From Thalassovita sp. (GTDB lineage: Bacteria > Pseudomonadota > Alphaproteobacteria > Rhodobacterales > Rhodobacteraceae), in NCBI RefSeq assembly GCF_963691685.1, contig NZ_OY829290.1, positions 558,001 through 622,000 on the forward strand: a stretch of DNA of 64,000 nt, given 5' to 3'. Below are positions 47,547-55,993 of this stretch, in pieces. The translations under genes were made by a program, and so were the position numbers. Positions within the stretch are counted from its first letter, which is position 1, and every line of letters starts with the position of its first letter. Under the pieces are notes generated by a model. That model saw only the letters and a list, made by a program, of their open reading frames with translations. It searched no databases and was not told the DNA's origin.

Positions 47547-49061
47547 TTACAGATCCATCAGCAGGCGGCGGGGATCTTCCAGCGCTTCTTTGACGCGCAC
47601 CAGGAAGGTCACGGCGCCTTTGCCGTCAACGATACGGTGGTCATAGCTGAGCGCCAGATACATCATCGGACGGATCACAACCTGACCGTTGATCGCCATC
47701 GGGCGGTCCTGGATCTTGTGCATGCCGAGGATACCGGACTGCGGTGGGTTCAGGATCGGCGAGGACATCAGCGAGCCATAGACACCACCGTTGGAGATGG
47801 TGAAGGTGCCGCCCTGCATTTCGGCCATCGACAGTTTGCCGTCACGGGCGCGGCGGCCTTTTTCACCGATGGCTTTCTCGATCTCAGCAAAAGACATCGA
47901 GTCGGCGTCACGGATCACCGGTACCACCAGACCCTGCGGGGTACCCGCAGCCACGCCCATGTGGACGTAGTTTTTGTAGACGATGTCGGTGCCGTCGATT
48001 TCGGCGTTCACCTCAGGCACTTCTTTCAGCGCGTGCACACAGGCCTTGGTGAAGAAGGACATGAAGCCCAGACGGACGCCGTGTTTCTTCTCAAACAGGT
48101 CTTTGTACTCTTTGCGCAGCGCCATCACCTCGGTCATGTCGACCTCATTGTAGGTGGTCAGCATGGCGGCGGTGTTCTGGCTGTCTTTCAGACGACGGGC
48201 GATGGTCTGACGCATCTTGGTCATCTTCACGCGCTCTTCGCGCGAGGCATCATCGGCGCTGACCGGACCACGCGGAACCGCGGCAGGGGCCGGTGCGGCG
48301 GCGGGTGCCGGGGCTGCAGCGGCTGCGGCTGCGGCGCGGGCCACGTCGGTTTTGGTGGCGCGACCATCGCGGCCGGTGCCGGTCACCGCGTCACGGCTGA
48401 GGCCAGCCTCGGCCATGGCTTTTTCAGCGGCCGGGCCATCCTTGATGTCCTTGGCGCCGGTTGCCGGGGCTGCGGCGGGGGCTGCAGCGGCGGCCGGGGC
48501 GGCAGAAACAGCTGCGCCAGCACCGGCAGAGATCACGGCCAGTTTGGCGGTGGCATCCACGGTGGTGCCTTCGGGGGCAACGATTTCGGCCAGAACGCCA
48601 GCGGCGGGCGCGGGCACTTCAACCGACACTTTGTCCGTTTCCAGCTCACACAGCATTTCGTCCTGCGCAACGCTGTCACCTACCTTTTTGAACCAGGTCG
48701 AAACGGTGGCTTCAGACACCGATTCACCCAAGGAGGGCACCATAACGTCGATCGCCTGTGCGTCTGCCGCAGGGGCAGCGGCCGGGGCGCTTGCGGCGGC
48801 GGGGGCCGGTGCAGCAGCGGCGCCACCTTCGGTGATGTTGGCCAGCAGGGCGTCAACACCTACGGTTTCGCCTTCGGCGGCCACAATCTCGGCCAGGACA
48901 CCCGCAGCGGGGCTGGGCACTTCGACGGTGACCTTATCGGTTTCCAGCTCGCAGAGCATTTCGTCAGCAGCCACGGCATCGCCCGGCTTCTTGAACCAGG
49001 TGGCGACAGTGGCTTCGGTCACGGATTCGCCCAGGGTGGGGACGCGAACTTCAGTCGTCAT
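47547..49061 (-). CDS. odhB: Dihydrolipoyllysine succinyltransferase (E2 of 2-oxoglutarate dehydrogenase), two lipoyl domains
   Basis: The 504-residue product has two N-terminal lipoyl domains, each with the lipoylated lysine in CELETDK (near residues 37-43 and 140-146). Each is followed by an Ala/Pro-rich linker, then a peripheral-subunit-binding domain (GLSRDAVTGTGRDGRATKTD near 228) and the catalytic acyltransferase domain ending in SYDHRIVDGKGAVTFL with the catalytic His. Many E2o proteins carry a single lipoyl domain. It forms the core of the 2-oxoglutarate dehydrogenase complex. It starts 3 bp after odhA, whose end holds its ribosome-binding site. Confidence 0.97.
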   Translation of the reverse strand: MTTEVRVPTLGESVTEATVATWFKKPGDAVAADEMLCELETDKVTVEVPSPAAGVLAEIVAAEGETVGVDALLANITEGGAAAAPAPAAASAPAAAPAADAQAIDVMVPSLGESVSEATVSTWFKKVGDSVAQDEMLCELETDKVSVEVPAPAAGVLAEIVAPEGTTVDATAKLAVISAGAGAAVSAAPAAAAAPAAAPATGAKDIKDGPAAEKAMAEAGLSRDAVTGTGRDGRATKTDVARAAAAAAAAPAPAAAPAPAAVPRGPVSADDASREERVKMTKMRQTIARRLKDSQNTAAMLTTYNEVDMTEVMALRKEYKDLFEKKHGVRLGFMSFFTKACVHALKEVPEVNAEIDGTDIVYKNYVHMGVAAGTPQGLVVPVIRDADSMSFAEIEKAIGEKGRRARDGKLSMAEMQGGTFTISNGGVYGSLMSSPILNPPQSGILGMHKIQDRPMAINGQVVIRPMMYLALSYDHRIVDGKGAVTFLVRVKEALEDPRRLLMDL

Positions 49062-49064
49062 GGG

Positions 49065-52028
49065 TTATTTCCCTTCGATGGTCAGCGCTTCGTTCACGAG
49101 CGCGGCTTGTTGTGCTTTGTGCTGGCTGGCCAGACCGGTCGCCGGCGAAGCCGAGGCGGCGCGGCCGGCATAGACCGGGCGGGTGTGTTTGGCTTTGATG
49201 CGGCTCAGGCACCATTCGATGTTGGGTTCGATGAACGACCAGGGGCCCTGGTTCTTCGGCTCTTCCTGACACCAGACCATTTCGGCGTTTTTGAAACGCT
49301 CCAGCTCTTTGGTCAGCGACATGGCCGGGAACGGGTAGAACTGTTCGACACGCAGCAGGTAGACATCATCGATGCCGCGGGCGTCACGCTCCTCCAAGAG
49401 GTCGAAGTAGACCTTGCCGGAACACATGACCACGCGCTTGATCTTGTCATCAGCCACCAGTTTGGTGTCCGAGTTGCCTTTCTGCGCGTCATCCCAAAGC
49501 ACCCGGTGGAACGAAGAGCCGGTGGTGAAGTCTTCGGCTTCCGAGATGCAGAGCTTGTGGCGCAGGAGCGACTTCGGCGTCATCAGGATCAGCGGCTTCC
49601 GGAAGGTCCGGTGCAGCTGACGGCGCAGGATGTGGAAGTAGTTTGCAGGCGTTGTACAGTTGGCCACGATCCAGTTGTCGCCGCCGCACATCTGCAGGAA
49701 CCGCTCCAGTCGGGCCGAGGAGTGCTCAGGACCCTGGCCTTCGAAACCATGCGGCAGCATGCAGACCAGGCCGGACATCCGCAGCCATTTCGATTCACCC
49801 GAGGAGATGAACTGATCGAACATGATCTGGGCGCCGTTGGCGAAATCGCCAAACTGGGCTTCCCACATGGTCAGCGCGTTCGGTTCGGCCAGCGAGTAGC
49901 CGTACTCAAAGCCCAGAACCGCATATTCGGACAGGGCGCTGTCGATCACCTCATAGCGCGACTGGCCGTCACGGATGTGGTTCAGCGGGAAGAAGCGTTC
50001 TTCGGTTTCCTGGTTCACAATGCCCGAGTGACGCTGCGAGAAGGTGCCGCGGGTGGCATCCTGCCCGGACAGGCGCACCGGATAGCCTTCGGTCAGCAGC
50101 GAGCCAAAAGCCAGCGCTTCGGCCGTGGCCCAGTCAAAACCTTTGCCGGTTTCAAACATCTTGGCCTTGGCATCCAGAATACGGGCCACGGTCTTGTGGG
50201 CCGGGAAACCTTCGGGCAGGCGGCTCAGCGCGCCGCCAACCTCGGCCAGGGTTTCCGGTTTGATCGAGGTCTGACCACGCTGGTAGTCCTCATCCTGTTT
50301 GTCCAGATGCGACCAGCGGCCATCCAGCCAGTCAGCCTTGTTGGGCTTATACTCTTTGCCGGTCTCGAACTCTTCGTTCAGATGCGCCTGGAACGAGGCC
50401 TTCATGTCCTCGATCTCACCTTCGGGGATCAGCCCGTCGGCAACCAGACGGTCGGTGTAAAGCTGCAGCGTGGTCTTATGCTTCTTGATGTTTTTATACA
50501 TCAGCGGGTTGGTGAACATCGGCTCATCGCCTTCGTTGTGACCAAACCGGCGGTAGCAGAAGATATCAATCACCACGTCCTTGCGGAACTTCTGACGGAA
50601 CTCAGTTGCGACCTTGGCGGCGTGAACCACTGCCTCGGGATCATCCCCGTTCACGTGGAAGATCGGCGCCTCAACCACCAGCGCGTTGTCGGTGGGGTAG
50701 GGCGAGGAGCGCGAGAAATGCGGGGCGGTGGTGAAACCGATCTGGTTGTTTACCACGATATGGATGGTGCCGCCGGTCTTGTGACCGCGCAGACCCGAAA
50801 GGGCGAAACATTCCGCCACAACACCCTGGCCGGCAAAGGCCGCGTCACCGTGCAACAGCACCGGCACAACCGAGGTGCGCTCGTCATCTTTCAGCTGGTC
50901 GGTTTTGGCGCGGGCCTTGCCCAGCACAACCGGGTTAACAGCCTCAAGGTGGCTGGGGTTCGCGGTCAGCGACAGGTGCACCGAGTTGCCGTCAAATTCA
51001 CGGTCGGAGGAGGCACCCAGGTGGTATTTCACATCACCAGAGCCATCGACGTCTTCGGGTTTGAAGCTGCCACCCTGGAATTCGTTGAAGATGGCGCGGT
51101 AAGGCTTGCTCATCACGTTGGCCAGGATGTTCAAACGACCGCGGTGCGGCATGCCGATCACCACTTCTTTGACGCCCAGACTGCCGCCACGTTTGATGAT
51201 CTGCTCCATCGCCGGGATCAGCGCTTCGCCGCCGTCCAGACCAAAGCGTTTGGTGCCCATGTATTTCACGTGCAGGAACTTCTCAAAGCCCTCGGCCTCA
51301 ACCAGCTTGTTCAGGATCGCTTTGCGGCCCTCACGGGTGAAGGTGATTTCCTTGTTGTAGCCCTCGATCCGCTCTTTCAGCCACGAGGCCTCTTCGGGGT
51401 TGGAAATATGCATGTACTGCAGGGCAAAGGTGCCGCAATAGGTGCGCTTCACGATGTCCATGATCTGACGCAGTGAGGCGATCTGCAGCCCCAGCACGTT
51501 GTCGATGAAAATCGGGCGGTCTAGATCGGCGTCAGTGAAGCCGTAAGATTTGTAATCCAGTTCAGGATGCGGGGTCTGGTCGCGCATGCCCAGCGGGTCG
51601 ATGTCCGCGATCAGGTGGCCGCGGATCCGGTAGGCGCGGATGATCATCAGCGCGCGGATCGAATCCAGAACTGCGCGTTTGATCGCCTCATCAGAAACCT
51701 CAACACCCTTTTCGGCGGCTTTTTCCTTGATCTTCTTGCCAGCGCCTTTTGCCTCGGCCGCCGGGGCGGGCCACTGACCGTCCAGCGCGGCGGTCAGGTC
51801 ATCATTGGGCATCGGCGGCCAGTCAGAGCGCGCCCAGGAGGGGCCAGCGGCCTCGGCCTTCACGTCCAGCTCAGCATCACCCAGCTGGCGGAAGAACTCC
51901 TGCCACACCTCATCGACCGCATTCGGGTCGGCGGCGTAGCGGGCGTACATCTGTTCCAGATATTCCGCGTTATGCCCCTGCATGAAAGAGGAGGCATGGA
52001 AGAGGTCGTTGGGGCTTTGATCGTTCAT
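49065..52028 (-). CDS. odhA: 2-oxoglutarate dehydrogenase E1 component
   Basis: The 987-residue product is the thiamine-diphosphate-dependent E1. It begins MNDQSPNDLFHASSFMQGHN, contains VIGMPHRGRLNILANVMSKP near residue 300, the ThDP-binding HGDAAFAGQGVVAECFALS and VVNNQIGFTT near 390-430, and a C-terminal transketolase-like half with LPHGFEGQGPEHSSARLERFLQ. It oxidatively decarboxylates 2-oxoglutarate and passes succinyl to odhB. The start at 52028 fits the family; a longer frame to 52220 does not. A hairpin lies in the 130-bp gap between sucD and this gene. Confidence 0.98.
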   Translation of the reverse strand: MNDQSPNDLFHASSFMQGHNAEYLEQMYARYAADPNAVDEVWQEFFRQLGDAELDVKAEAAGPSWARSDWPPMPNDDLTAALDGQWPAPAAEAKGAGKKIKEKAAEKGVEVSDEAIKRAVLDSIRALMIIRAYRIRGHLIADIDPLGMRDQTPHPELDYKSYGFTDADLDRPIFIDNVLGLQIASLRQIMDIVKRTYCGTFALQYMHISNPEEASWLKERIEGYNKEITFTREGRKAILNKLVEAEGFEKFLHVKYMGTKRFGLDGGEALIPAMEQIIKRGGSLGVKEVVIGMPHRGRLNILANVMSKPYRAIFNEFQGGSFKPEDVDGSGDVKYHLGASSDREFDGNSVHLSLTANPSHLEAVNPVVLGKARAKTDQLKDDERTSVVPVLLHGDAAFAGQGVVAECFALSGLRGHKTGGTIHIVVNNQIGFTTAPHFSRSSPYPTDNALVVEAPIFHVNGDDPEAVVHAAKVATEFRQKFRKDVVIDIFCYRRFGHNEGDEPMFTNPLMYKNIKKHKTTLQLYTDRLVADGLIPEGEIEDMKASFQAHLNEEFETGKEYKPNKADWLDGRWSHLDKQDEDYQRGQTSIKPETLAEVGGALSRLPEGFPAHKTVARILDAKAKMFETGKGFDWATAEALAFGSLLTEGYPVRLSGQDATRGTFSQRHSGIVNQETEERFFPLNHIRDGQSRYEVIDSALSEYAVLGFEYGYSLAEPNALTMWEAQFGDFANGAQIMFDQFISSGESKWLRMSGLVCMLPHGFEGQGPEHSSARLERFLQMCGGDNWIVANCTTPANYFHILRRQLHRTFRKPLILMTPKSLLRHKLCISEAEDFTTGSSFHRVLWDDAQKGNSDTKLVADDKIKRVVMCSGKVYFDLLEERDARGIDDVYLLRVEQFYPFPAMSLTKELERFKNAEMVWCQEEPKNQGPWSFIEPNIEWCLSRIKAKHTRPVYAGRAASASPATGLASQHKAQQAALVNEALTIEGK

Positions 52029-52124
52029 TTTTGCGTTCCTTGTGTCCGACCTGAAGCAACAGGAGAGAGACCCGAGTGATCTTGGTTCCGGTCCCTGCCG
52101 CGATGCTTCGGCAAATGGGAATGC

Positions 52125-52149
52125 GGGCGGGGTGTTAAAAACCCCGCCC
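52125..52149 (-). other. Strong hairpin between sucD and odhA
   Basis: GGGCGGGG at 52125-52132 pairs perfectly with CCCCGCCC at 52142-52149 around a 9-nt loop. On the minus strand no T-run follows, so it is more likely an mRNA-stabilising or processing structure, or a partial terminator, which would separate sucCD and odhAB expression levels. Confidence 0.65.
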
Positions 52150-52158
52150 ACGAATGGC

Positions 52159-53046
52159 TTAGCCCAGCTCGATGGCTTTCTGGACAGCTTCACCCAGAGT
52201 TGCAGGGCTGTCTGCAACAACGATGCCAGCCGATTTCATGGCTTCGATCTTGTCTTCTGCACCACCTTTGCCGCCGGCGACGATTGCGCCTGCGTGGCCC
52301 ATGCGGCGGCCCGGAGGCGCCGTGCGGCCAGCGATGAAGCCAGCAGTGGGTTTCCAACGGCCTTTTTTCTTCTGCTCCGCCAGGAACTCAGCCGCTTCTT
52401 CTTCCGCCGAACCACCGATCTCACCGATCATGATGATCGAGGTGGTTTCATCATCGTCCAGGAACATGTCCAGTACGTCGATGTGCTCAGTGCCTTTGAT
52501 CGGGTCGCCACCGATACCAACGGCGGTCGACTGGCCCAGACCGATGTCCGAAGTCTGTTTCACAGCTTCATAGGTCAGGGTGCCGGAACGGGACACAACG
52601 CCAACCGAACCACGGTTGTGGATGTGGCCGGGCATGATGCCGATCTTACACGCGCCGGGAGTGATCAGGCCGGGGCAGTTCGGGCCGATCAGACGGCTGG
52701 TGCTGTCTTCCAGCGCACGCTTCACGCGCATCATGTCAAGCACCGGAATGCCTTCGGTGATGCAGACGATCAGTTCCATTTCCGCGTCAATCGCTTCCAG
52801 GATCGAGTCGGCCGCGAACGGCGGCGGAACATAGATCACCGAGGCGTTGGCTTCGGTTTTTGCCTTGGCTTCGTGCACCGAATTGAACACGGGCAGGCCC
52901 AGGTGCTCATTGCCACCTTTGCCGGGGGTCACACCGCCAACCATTTTGGTGCCGTATGCGATCGCCTGTTCCGAGTGGAAGGTCCCCTGCGAGCCGGTGA
53001 AGCCCTGACAGATGACCTTGGTGTTTTCATCTACGAGAATTGCCAT
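52159..53046 (-). CDS. sucD: Succinyl-CoA synthetase (ADP-forming) alpha subunit
   Basis: The 295-residue product has the CoA-binding ICQGFTGSQGTFHSEQAI near residue 13, ICITEGIPVLDMMRVKRAL near 95, GPNCPGLITPGACKIGIMPGHIH near 121, and the phosphohistidine loop GRTAPPGRRMGHAGAIV near 245. With SucC it makes ATP from succinyl-CoA. The start at 53046 yields the conserved MAILVDENTKVICQG. It begins one base after the stop of an unknown small gene that separates it from sucC. Confidence 0.97.
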   Translation of the reverse strand: MAILVDENTKVICQGFTGSQGTFHSEQAIAYGTKMVGGVTPGKGGNEHLGLPVFNSVHEAKAKTEANASVIYVPPPFAADSILEAIDAEMELIVCITEGIPVLDMMRVKRALEDSTSRLIGPNCPGLITPGACKIGIMPGHIHNRGSVGVVSRSGTLTYEAVKQTSDIGLGQSTAVGIGGDPIKGTEHIDVLDMFLDDDETTSIIMIGEIGGSAEEEAAEFLAEQKKKGRWKPTAGFIAGRTAPPGRRMGHAGAIVAGGKGGAEDKIEAMKSAGIVVADSPATLGEAVQKAIELG

Positions 53047-53047
53047 G

Positions 53048-53440
53048 TCAGTTTTCTCCATAAACGAACACGCCTGCACCAAAGCGAGACGAGTCGCCTT
53101 GTTTTCGGAGTGCTCGCACCACAATTCCAGGAGCAATCTGCCATTCAGGACCGTGAGGCCCTTTCTTCATGGCAGGTGTTTCTTCTGAAACGCGGCTGAT
53201 TAGTTTGTTTAATTCGCGAGTTTCGTTGCGAAAATTGCCGTCGAACCACACGCTGCACACCGAAAGGCCTGAAAGCTTTGAAACAATCGCTTCCTGACCG
53301 TTCGGCGTCGCCCAACGCACGTCATCGCCACGTTTTGCGACTTGGGTGTAACCCAGGTCAGCAAAGCCAGCCCCAACTTTGTTGAAGTCAGGAGCTGTGG
53401 CCAGACAGGCGGAGATTGCTGCGGCTGCAACGTCCAACAT
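53048..53440 (-). CDS. Unknown small protein between sucC and sucD
   Basis: I do not recognise this 130-residue product. It starts MLDVAAAAISACLATAPDFN and has a compact, soluble-looking sequence with no membrane helix, including LSVCSVWFDGNFRNETREL and PEWQIAPGIVVRALRKQGD. It lies 5 bp after the sucC stop and one base before the sucD start (TGACATG), so it is embedded in the operon and probably translated by coupling. An AAGGG site precedes its ATG. Position suggests a link to succinyl-CoA synthetase or TCA flux, but there is no direct evidence. It could also be a late insertion kept in frame. Confidence 0.72.
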   Translation of the reverse strand: MLDVAAAAISACLATAPDFNKVGAGFADLGYTQVAKRGDDVRWATPNGQEAIVSKLSGLSVCSVWFDGNFRNETRELNKLISRVSEETPAMKKGPHGPEWQIAPGIVVRALRKQGDSSRFGAGVFVYGEN

Positions 53441-53445
53441 CGCGA

Positions 53446-54639
53446 TTAACCCTTAACCGCTTTAACGATCTTCTCAGCGCCGTCCGACAAGTTGTCGGCT
53501 GCGATGACGTTCAGGCCGGAGGTGTTGATGATCTCTTTGCCTTTTTCGACGTTGGTGCCTTCGAGGCGCACAACCAGCGGCACTTCCAGACCAACCTCTT
53601 TCACCGCGGCAACAACGCCTTCTGCGATCACGTCACAGCGCATGATGCCACCGAAGATGTTCACCAGGATGCCTTTGACGTTTTTGTCAGAGGTGATGAT
53701 CTTGAAGGCTTCGGTCACTTTCTCTTTGGTGGCGCCGCCGCCAACGTCGAGGAAGTTTGCAGGCTCTGCACCGTAGAGTTTGATGATGTCCATGGTGGCC
53801 ATCGCCAGACCAGCACCGTTCACCATGCAGCCGATTTCACCGTCCAGAGCGATGTAGTTCAGGTCGTATTTCGACGCTTCCAGCTCTTTGGGGTCTTCTT
53901 CGGTCTCATCGCGCAGGGCCGCGACATCGGCGTGGCGGTAAACCGCGTTGCCGTCAAAGCCCAGTTTCGCGTCCAGAACCTTCAGCTCGTTGCCGGGCAT
54001 GACGATCAGCGGGTTAATTTCCAGCATCTCCATGTCCTTCTCGGTGAAGGCTTGGTACAGCTGGCTCATCAGCTTGACGCACTGCTTTACCGCGGCGCCT
54101 TCCAGGCCCAGAGCAAAGGCGATGCGGCGGCCGTGGTAGGGCTGGTAGCCGGTGGCCGGATCAACCGAGAAGCTCAGGATCTTCTCAGGGGTTGCTTCGG
54201 CAACCTCTTCGATGTCCATGCCGCCTTCGGTCGAGCATACAAACGAAATGCGCGAGGTCTGACGATCCACCAGCAGAGCCAGGTACAGCTCACGCTCAAT
54301 GTCCGAGCCATCTTCGATGTAGATGCGGTTGACCTGTTTGCCCGCTTCGCCGGTCTGGTGTGTCACCAGAGTGCGGCCAAGCATTTTCTTGGCTTCTTCG
54401 GCAGCTTCTTCTACCGACTTGGCAAGACGGACACCGCCTTTTTCACCAGCGTCAGCCTCTTTGAAGGTGCCTTTGCCGCGCCCACCTGCGTGGATCTGGG
54501 CCTTAACCACCCACAGCGGGCCGTCAAGTTCACCAGCTGCGGTTTTTGCATCCTCGGCCTTCAGGACAACACGTCCATCAGAAACCGGGGCGCCGTATTC
54601 GCGAAGCAGTGCTTTCGCCTGATACTCATGAATGTTCAT
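53446..54639 (-). CDS. sucC: Succinyl-CoA synthetase (ADP-forming) beta subunit
   Basis: The 397-residue product has the ATP-grasp start MNIHEYQAKALLREYGAPVS, nucleotide-contact KAQIHAGGRGKGTFKEADAG near residue 45, EINPLIV near 197 and the GGIMRCDVIAEGVV loop near 322. It provides nucleotide binding and succinate binding in the SucCD complex. The start at 54639 is standard for the family. It is the first gene of the run sucC-unknown-sucD-odhA-odhB; the palindromic operator at 54744-54780 lies 105 bp upstream. Confidence 0.98.
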   Translation of the reverse strand: MNIHEYQAKALLREYGAPVSDGRVVLKAEDAKTAAGELDGPLWVVKAQIHAGGRGKGTFKEADAGEKGGVRLAKSVEEAAEEAKKMLGRTLVTHQTGEAGKQVNRIYIEDGSDIERELYLALLVDRQTSRISFVCSTEGGMDIEEVAEATPEKILSFSVDPATGYQPYHGRRIAFALGLEGAAVKQCVKLMSQLYQAFTEKDMEMLEINPLIVMPGNELKVLDAKLGFDGNAVYRHADVAALRDETEEDPKELEASKYDLNYIALDGEIGCMVNGAGLAMATMDIIKLYGAEPANFLDVGGGATKEKVTEAFKIITSDKNVKGILVNIFGGIMRCDVIAEGVVAAVKEVGLEVPLVVRLEGTNVEKGKEIINTSGLNVIAADNLSDGAEKIVKAVKG

Positions 54640-54743
54640 GAACCTATCCCGTCTTGCTACGATTAGACTCCCTATACGCACAGGGTGACCAATTATTTAA
54701 GCTGTTTTTGAAGCGAGGGGGGGATTGTGGCCGATTTTCTACG

Positions 54744-54780
54744 ATTTGTGATCACACGTGGAAAAAGCGTGATCACAAAT
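54744..54780 (-). promoter_or_regulatory. Composite palindromic operator upstream of sucC
   Basis: ATTTGTGATCAC at 54744-54755 and its mirror GTGATCACAAAT at 54769-54780 enclose a 13-bp spacer. Each half holds an 8-bp palindrome GTGATCAC; the two centres are exactly 21 bp apart. The same arrangement occurs upstream of sdhC. It lies 105 bp upstream of sucC and 143 bp upstream of the divergent glycosyltransferase gene. The 284-bp gap 54640-54923 contains no other clear feature. The binding regulator is unknown. Confidence 0.8.
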
Positions 54781-54923
54781 CACATGCCGCCTGCTGGACG
54801 GAAAGTTATCCACAGGCTCGAATCGTACGATTATGCTACATAACGGCAGATCCGCCGTGACGGTTGAGCCGTTTGACGGAATATTCTAGAAAAGTTGCGT
54901 TTTACGGGAACTGGGGATTTCAG

Positions 54924-55970
54924 ATGAAATGGGATTTGTTTTGCACGGCGTCCGAGCCGACGCCGACCCTTTTGGCCTATATCGCGCATCATTTGCAGCA
55001 GGGGGCCAACCACATCTGGATGTTCATGGAGACGCCAGATCCCGACCTTGCGGAGATCGTTGCAGATCTGGACCGCGTGACATTGATCCCCGCGGGACGT
55101 GCCGATTGGCCAGAACTGCACGGGCGCGAATTTGGGGGACCTCTGACGTCAAGGCAGATCGCCAACGGGCGTATCGTGAAACACCTGTCGCAAGCGGATT
55201 GGATTGGCCATTTGGACGTTGACGAATTTGCGGTTCACATCCCAAGCGTCATGGCCTTTGCGGCAAAGCAACCGGATCACATCTATTGCGTGCACATGCA
55301 TAACGCCGAACGGGTTGAACTGCGCGGTAGTCGCCCAAAACACATCTATTCCGGTTGGCTGCGCACGCCGTTCATCAATGTGGAACACCCTGCCGTTCAG
55401 GCGATCCACGGTGAGTGGAGCGGGTTTCTCAGACGCGGTGTCGCGGGATATGCGATTGGGAAATGTTTCTTCCGGGTCAAAAGTGATTTTGACTACGGTA
55501 TTCATTCCCTCCAGAACAAAGAGCCAGGATCAGCAAAACCCCATATCGCCAATTACCAAGCGGTGGGCGTGGTGCATTTTGACGGGTTCACCGCCAAACA
55601 TTGGCTCGACAAGATGACCCGCAAATCTGACAAGGGCCGGACCAACCACCCGGCCGTGCCAGAACGGCAGAACCAGGTGCGCCAACTGTGGGAAATAGGG
55701 AATGACCAGAAAAAGCGGCGGGAGCTGTTTCGCAGGGTCAAAACGCTAAGTCTCTGGCAAATGCTGCGTTTGCGGCGCTGGCGGCGGGTGCACCGCATGG
55801 TCTGCGACGTCCCGGCCGCGCTGAAGGCGCAGTTTCCGGATCTGACGGTCGATCTGTCACCAGAAGCAATCGACAAGGCGCTTGCGGCGCACATTCAACT
55901 GCGTGCCAAAACTGAGGCTGAGTTCGAAGCCGCGCAACGCCAAAAAGGTCGTACTGAAGCGGCAGAGTGA
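54924..55970 (+). CDS. Glycosyltransferase family 2-like protein (PF13704 type)
   Basis: The 348-residue product starts MKWDLFCTASEPTPTLLAYI followed by AHHLQQGANHIWMFMETPDP and has WIGHLDVDEFAVHIP near residues 92-106 as the metal-binding site. This places it in the same broad group as the protein encoded at 45964-46938. The C-terminus has a basic helical stretch (MLRLRRWRRVHRM near 275). Donor and acceptor are unknown. The ATG at 54924 is chosen for the conserved start; a TTG at 54864 is possible. It is divergent from sucC and shares its regulatory gap. Confidence 0.78.
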   Translation: MKWDLFCTASEPTPTLLAYIAHHLQQGANHIWMFMETPDPDLAEIVADLDRVTLIPAGRADWPELHGREFGGPLTSRQIANGRIVKHLSQADWIGHLDVDEFAVHIPSVMAFAAKQPDHIYCVHMHNAERVELRGSRPKHIYSGWLRTPFINVEHPAVQAIHGEWSGFLRRGVAGYAIGKCFFRVKSDFDYGIHSLQNKEPGSAKPHIANYQAVGVVHFDGFTAKHWLDKMTRKSDKGRTNHPAVPERQNQVRQLWEIGNDQKKRRELFRRVKTLSLWQMLRLRRWRRVHRMVCDVPAALKAQFPDLTVDLSPEAIDKALAAHIQLRAKTEAEFEAAQRQKGRTEAAE

Positions 55971-55993
55971 GGGGCTGCAGTGCGTTGCGACAC

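Noticed and set aside
47535..51476. Very long open frame (over 1,300 codons) on the plus strand
   Set aside because: It is antisense to odhB and odhA, which are certain genes. High-GC codon use removes stop codons from the opposite frame. The translation is rich in His, Gly, Arg and Val and has no domain signature.
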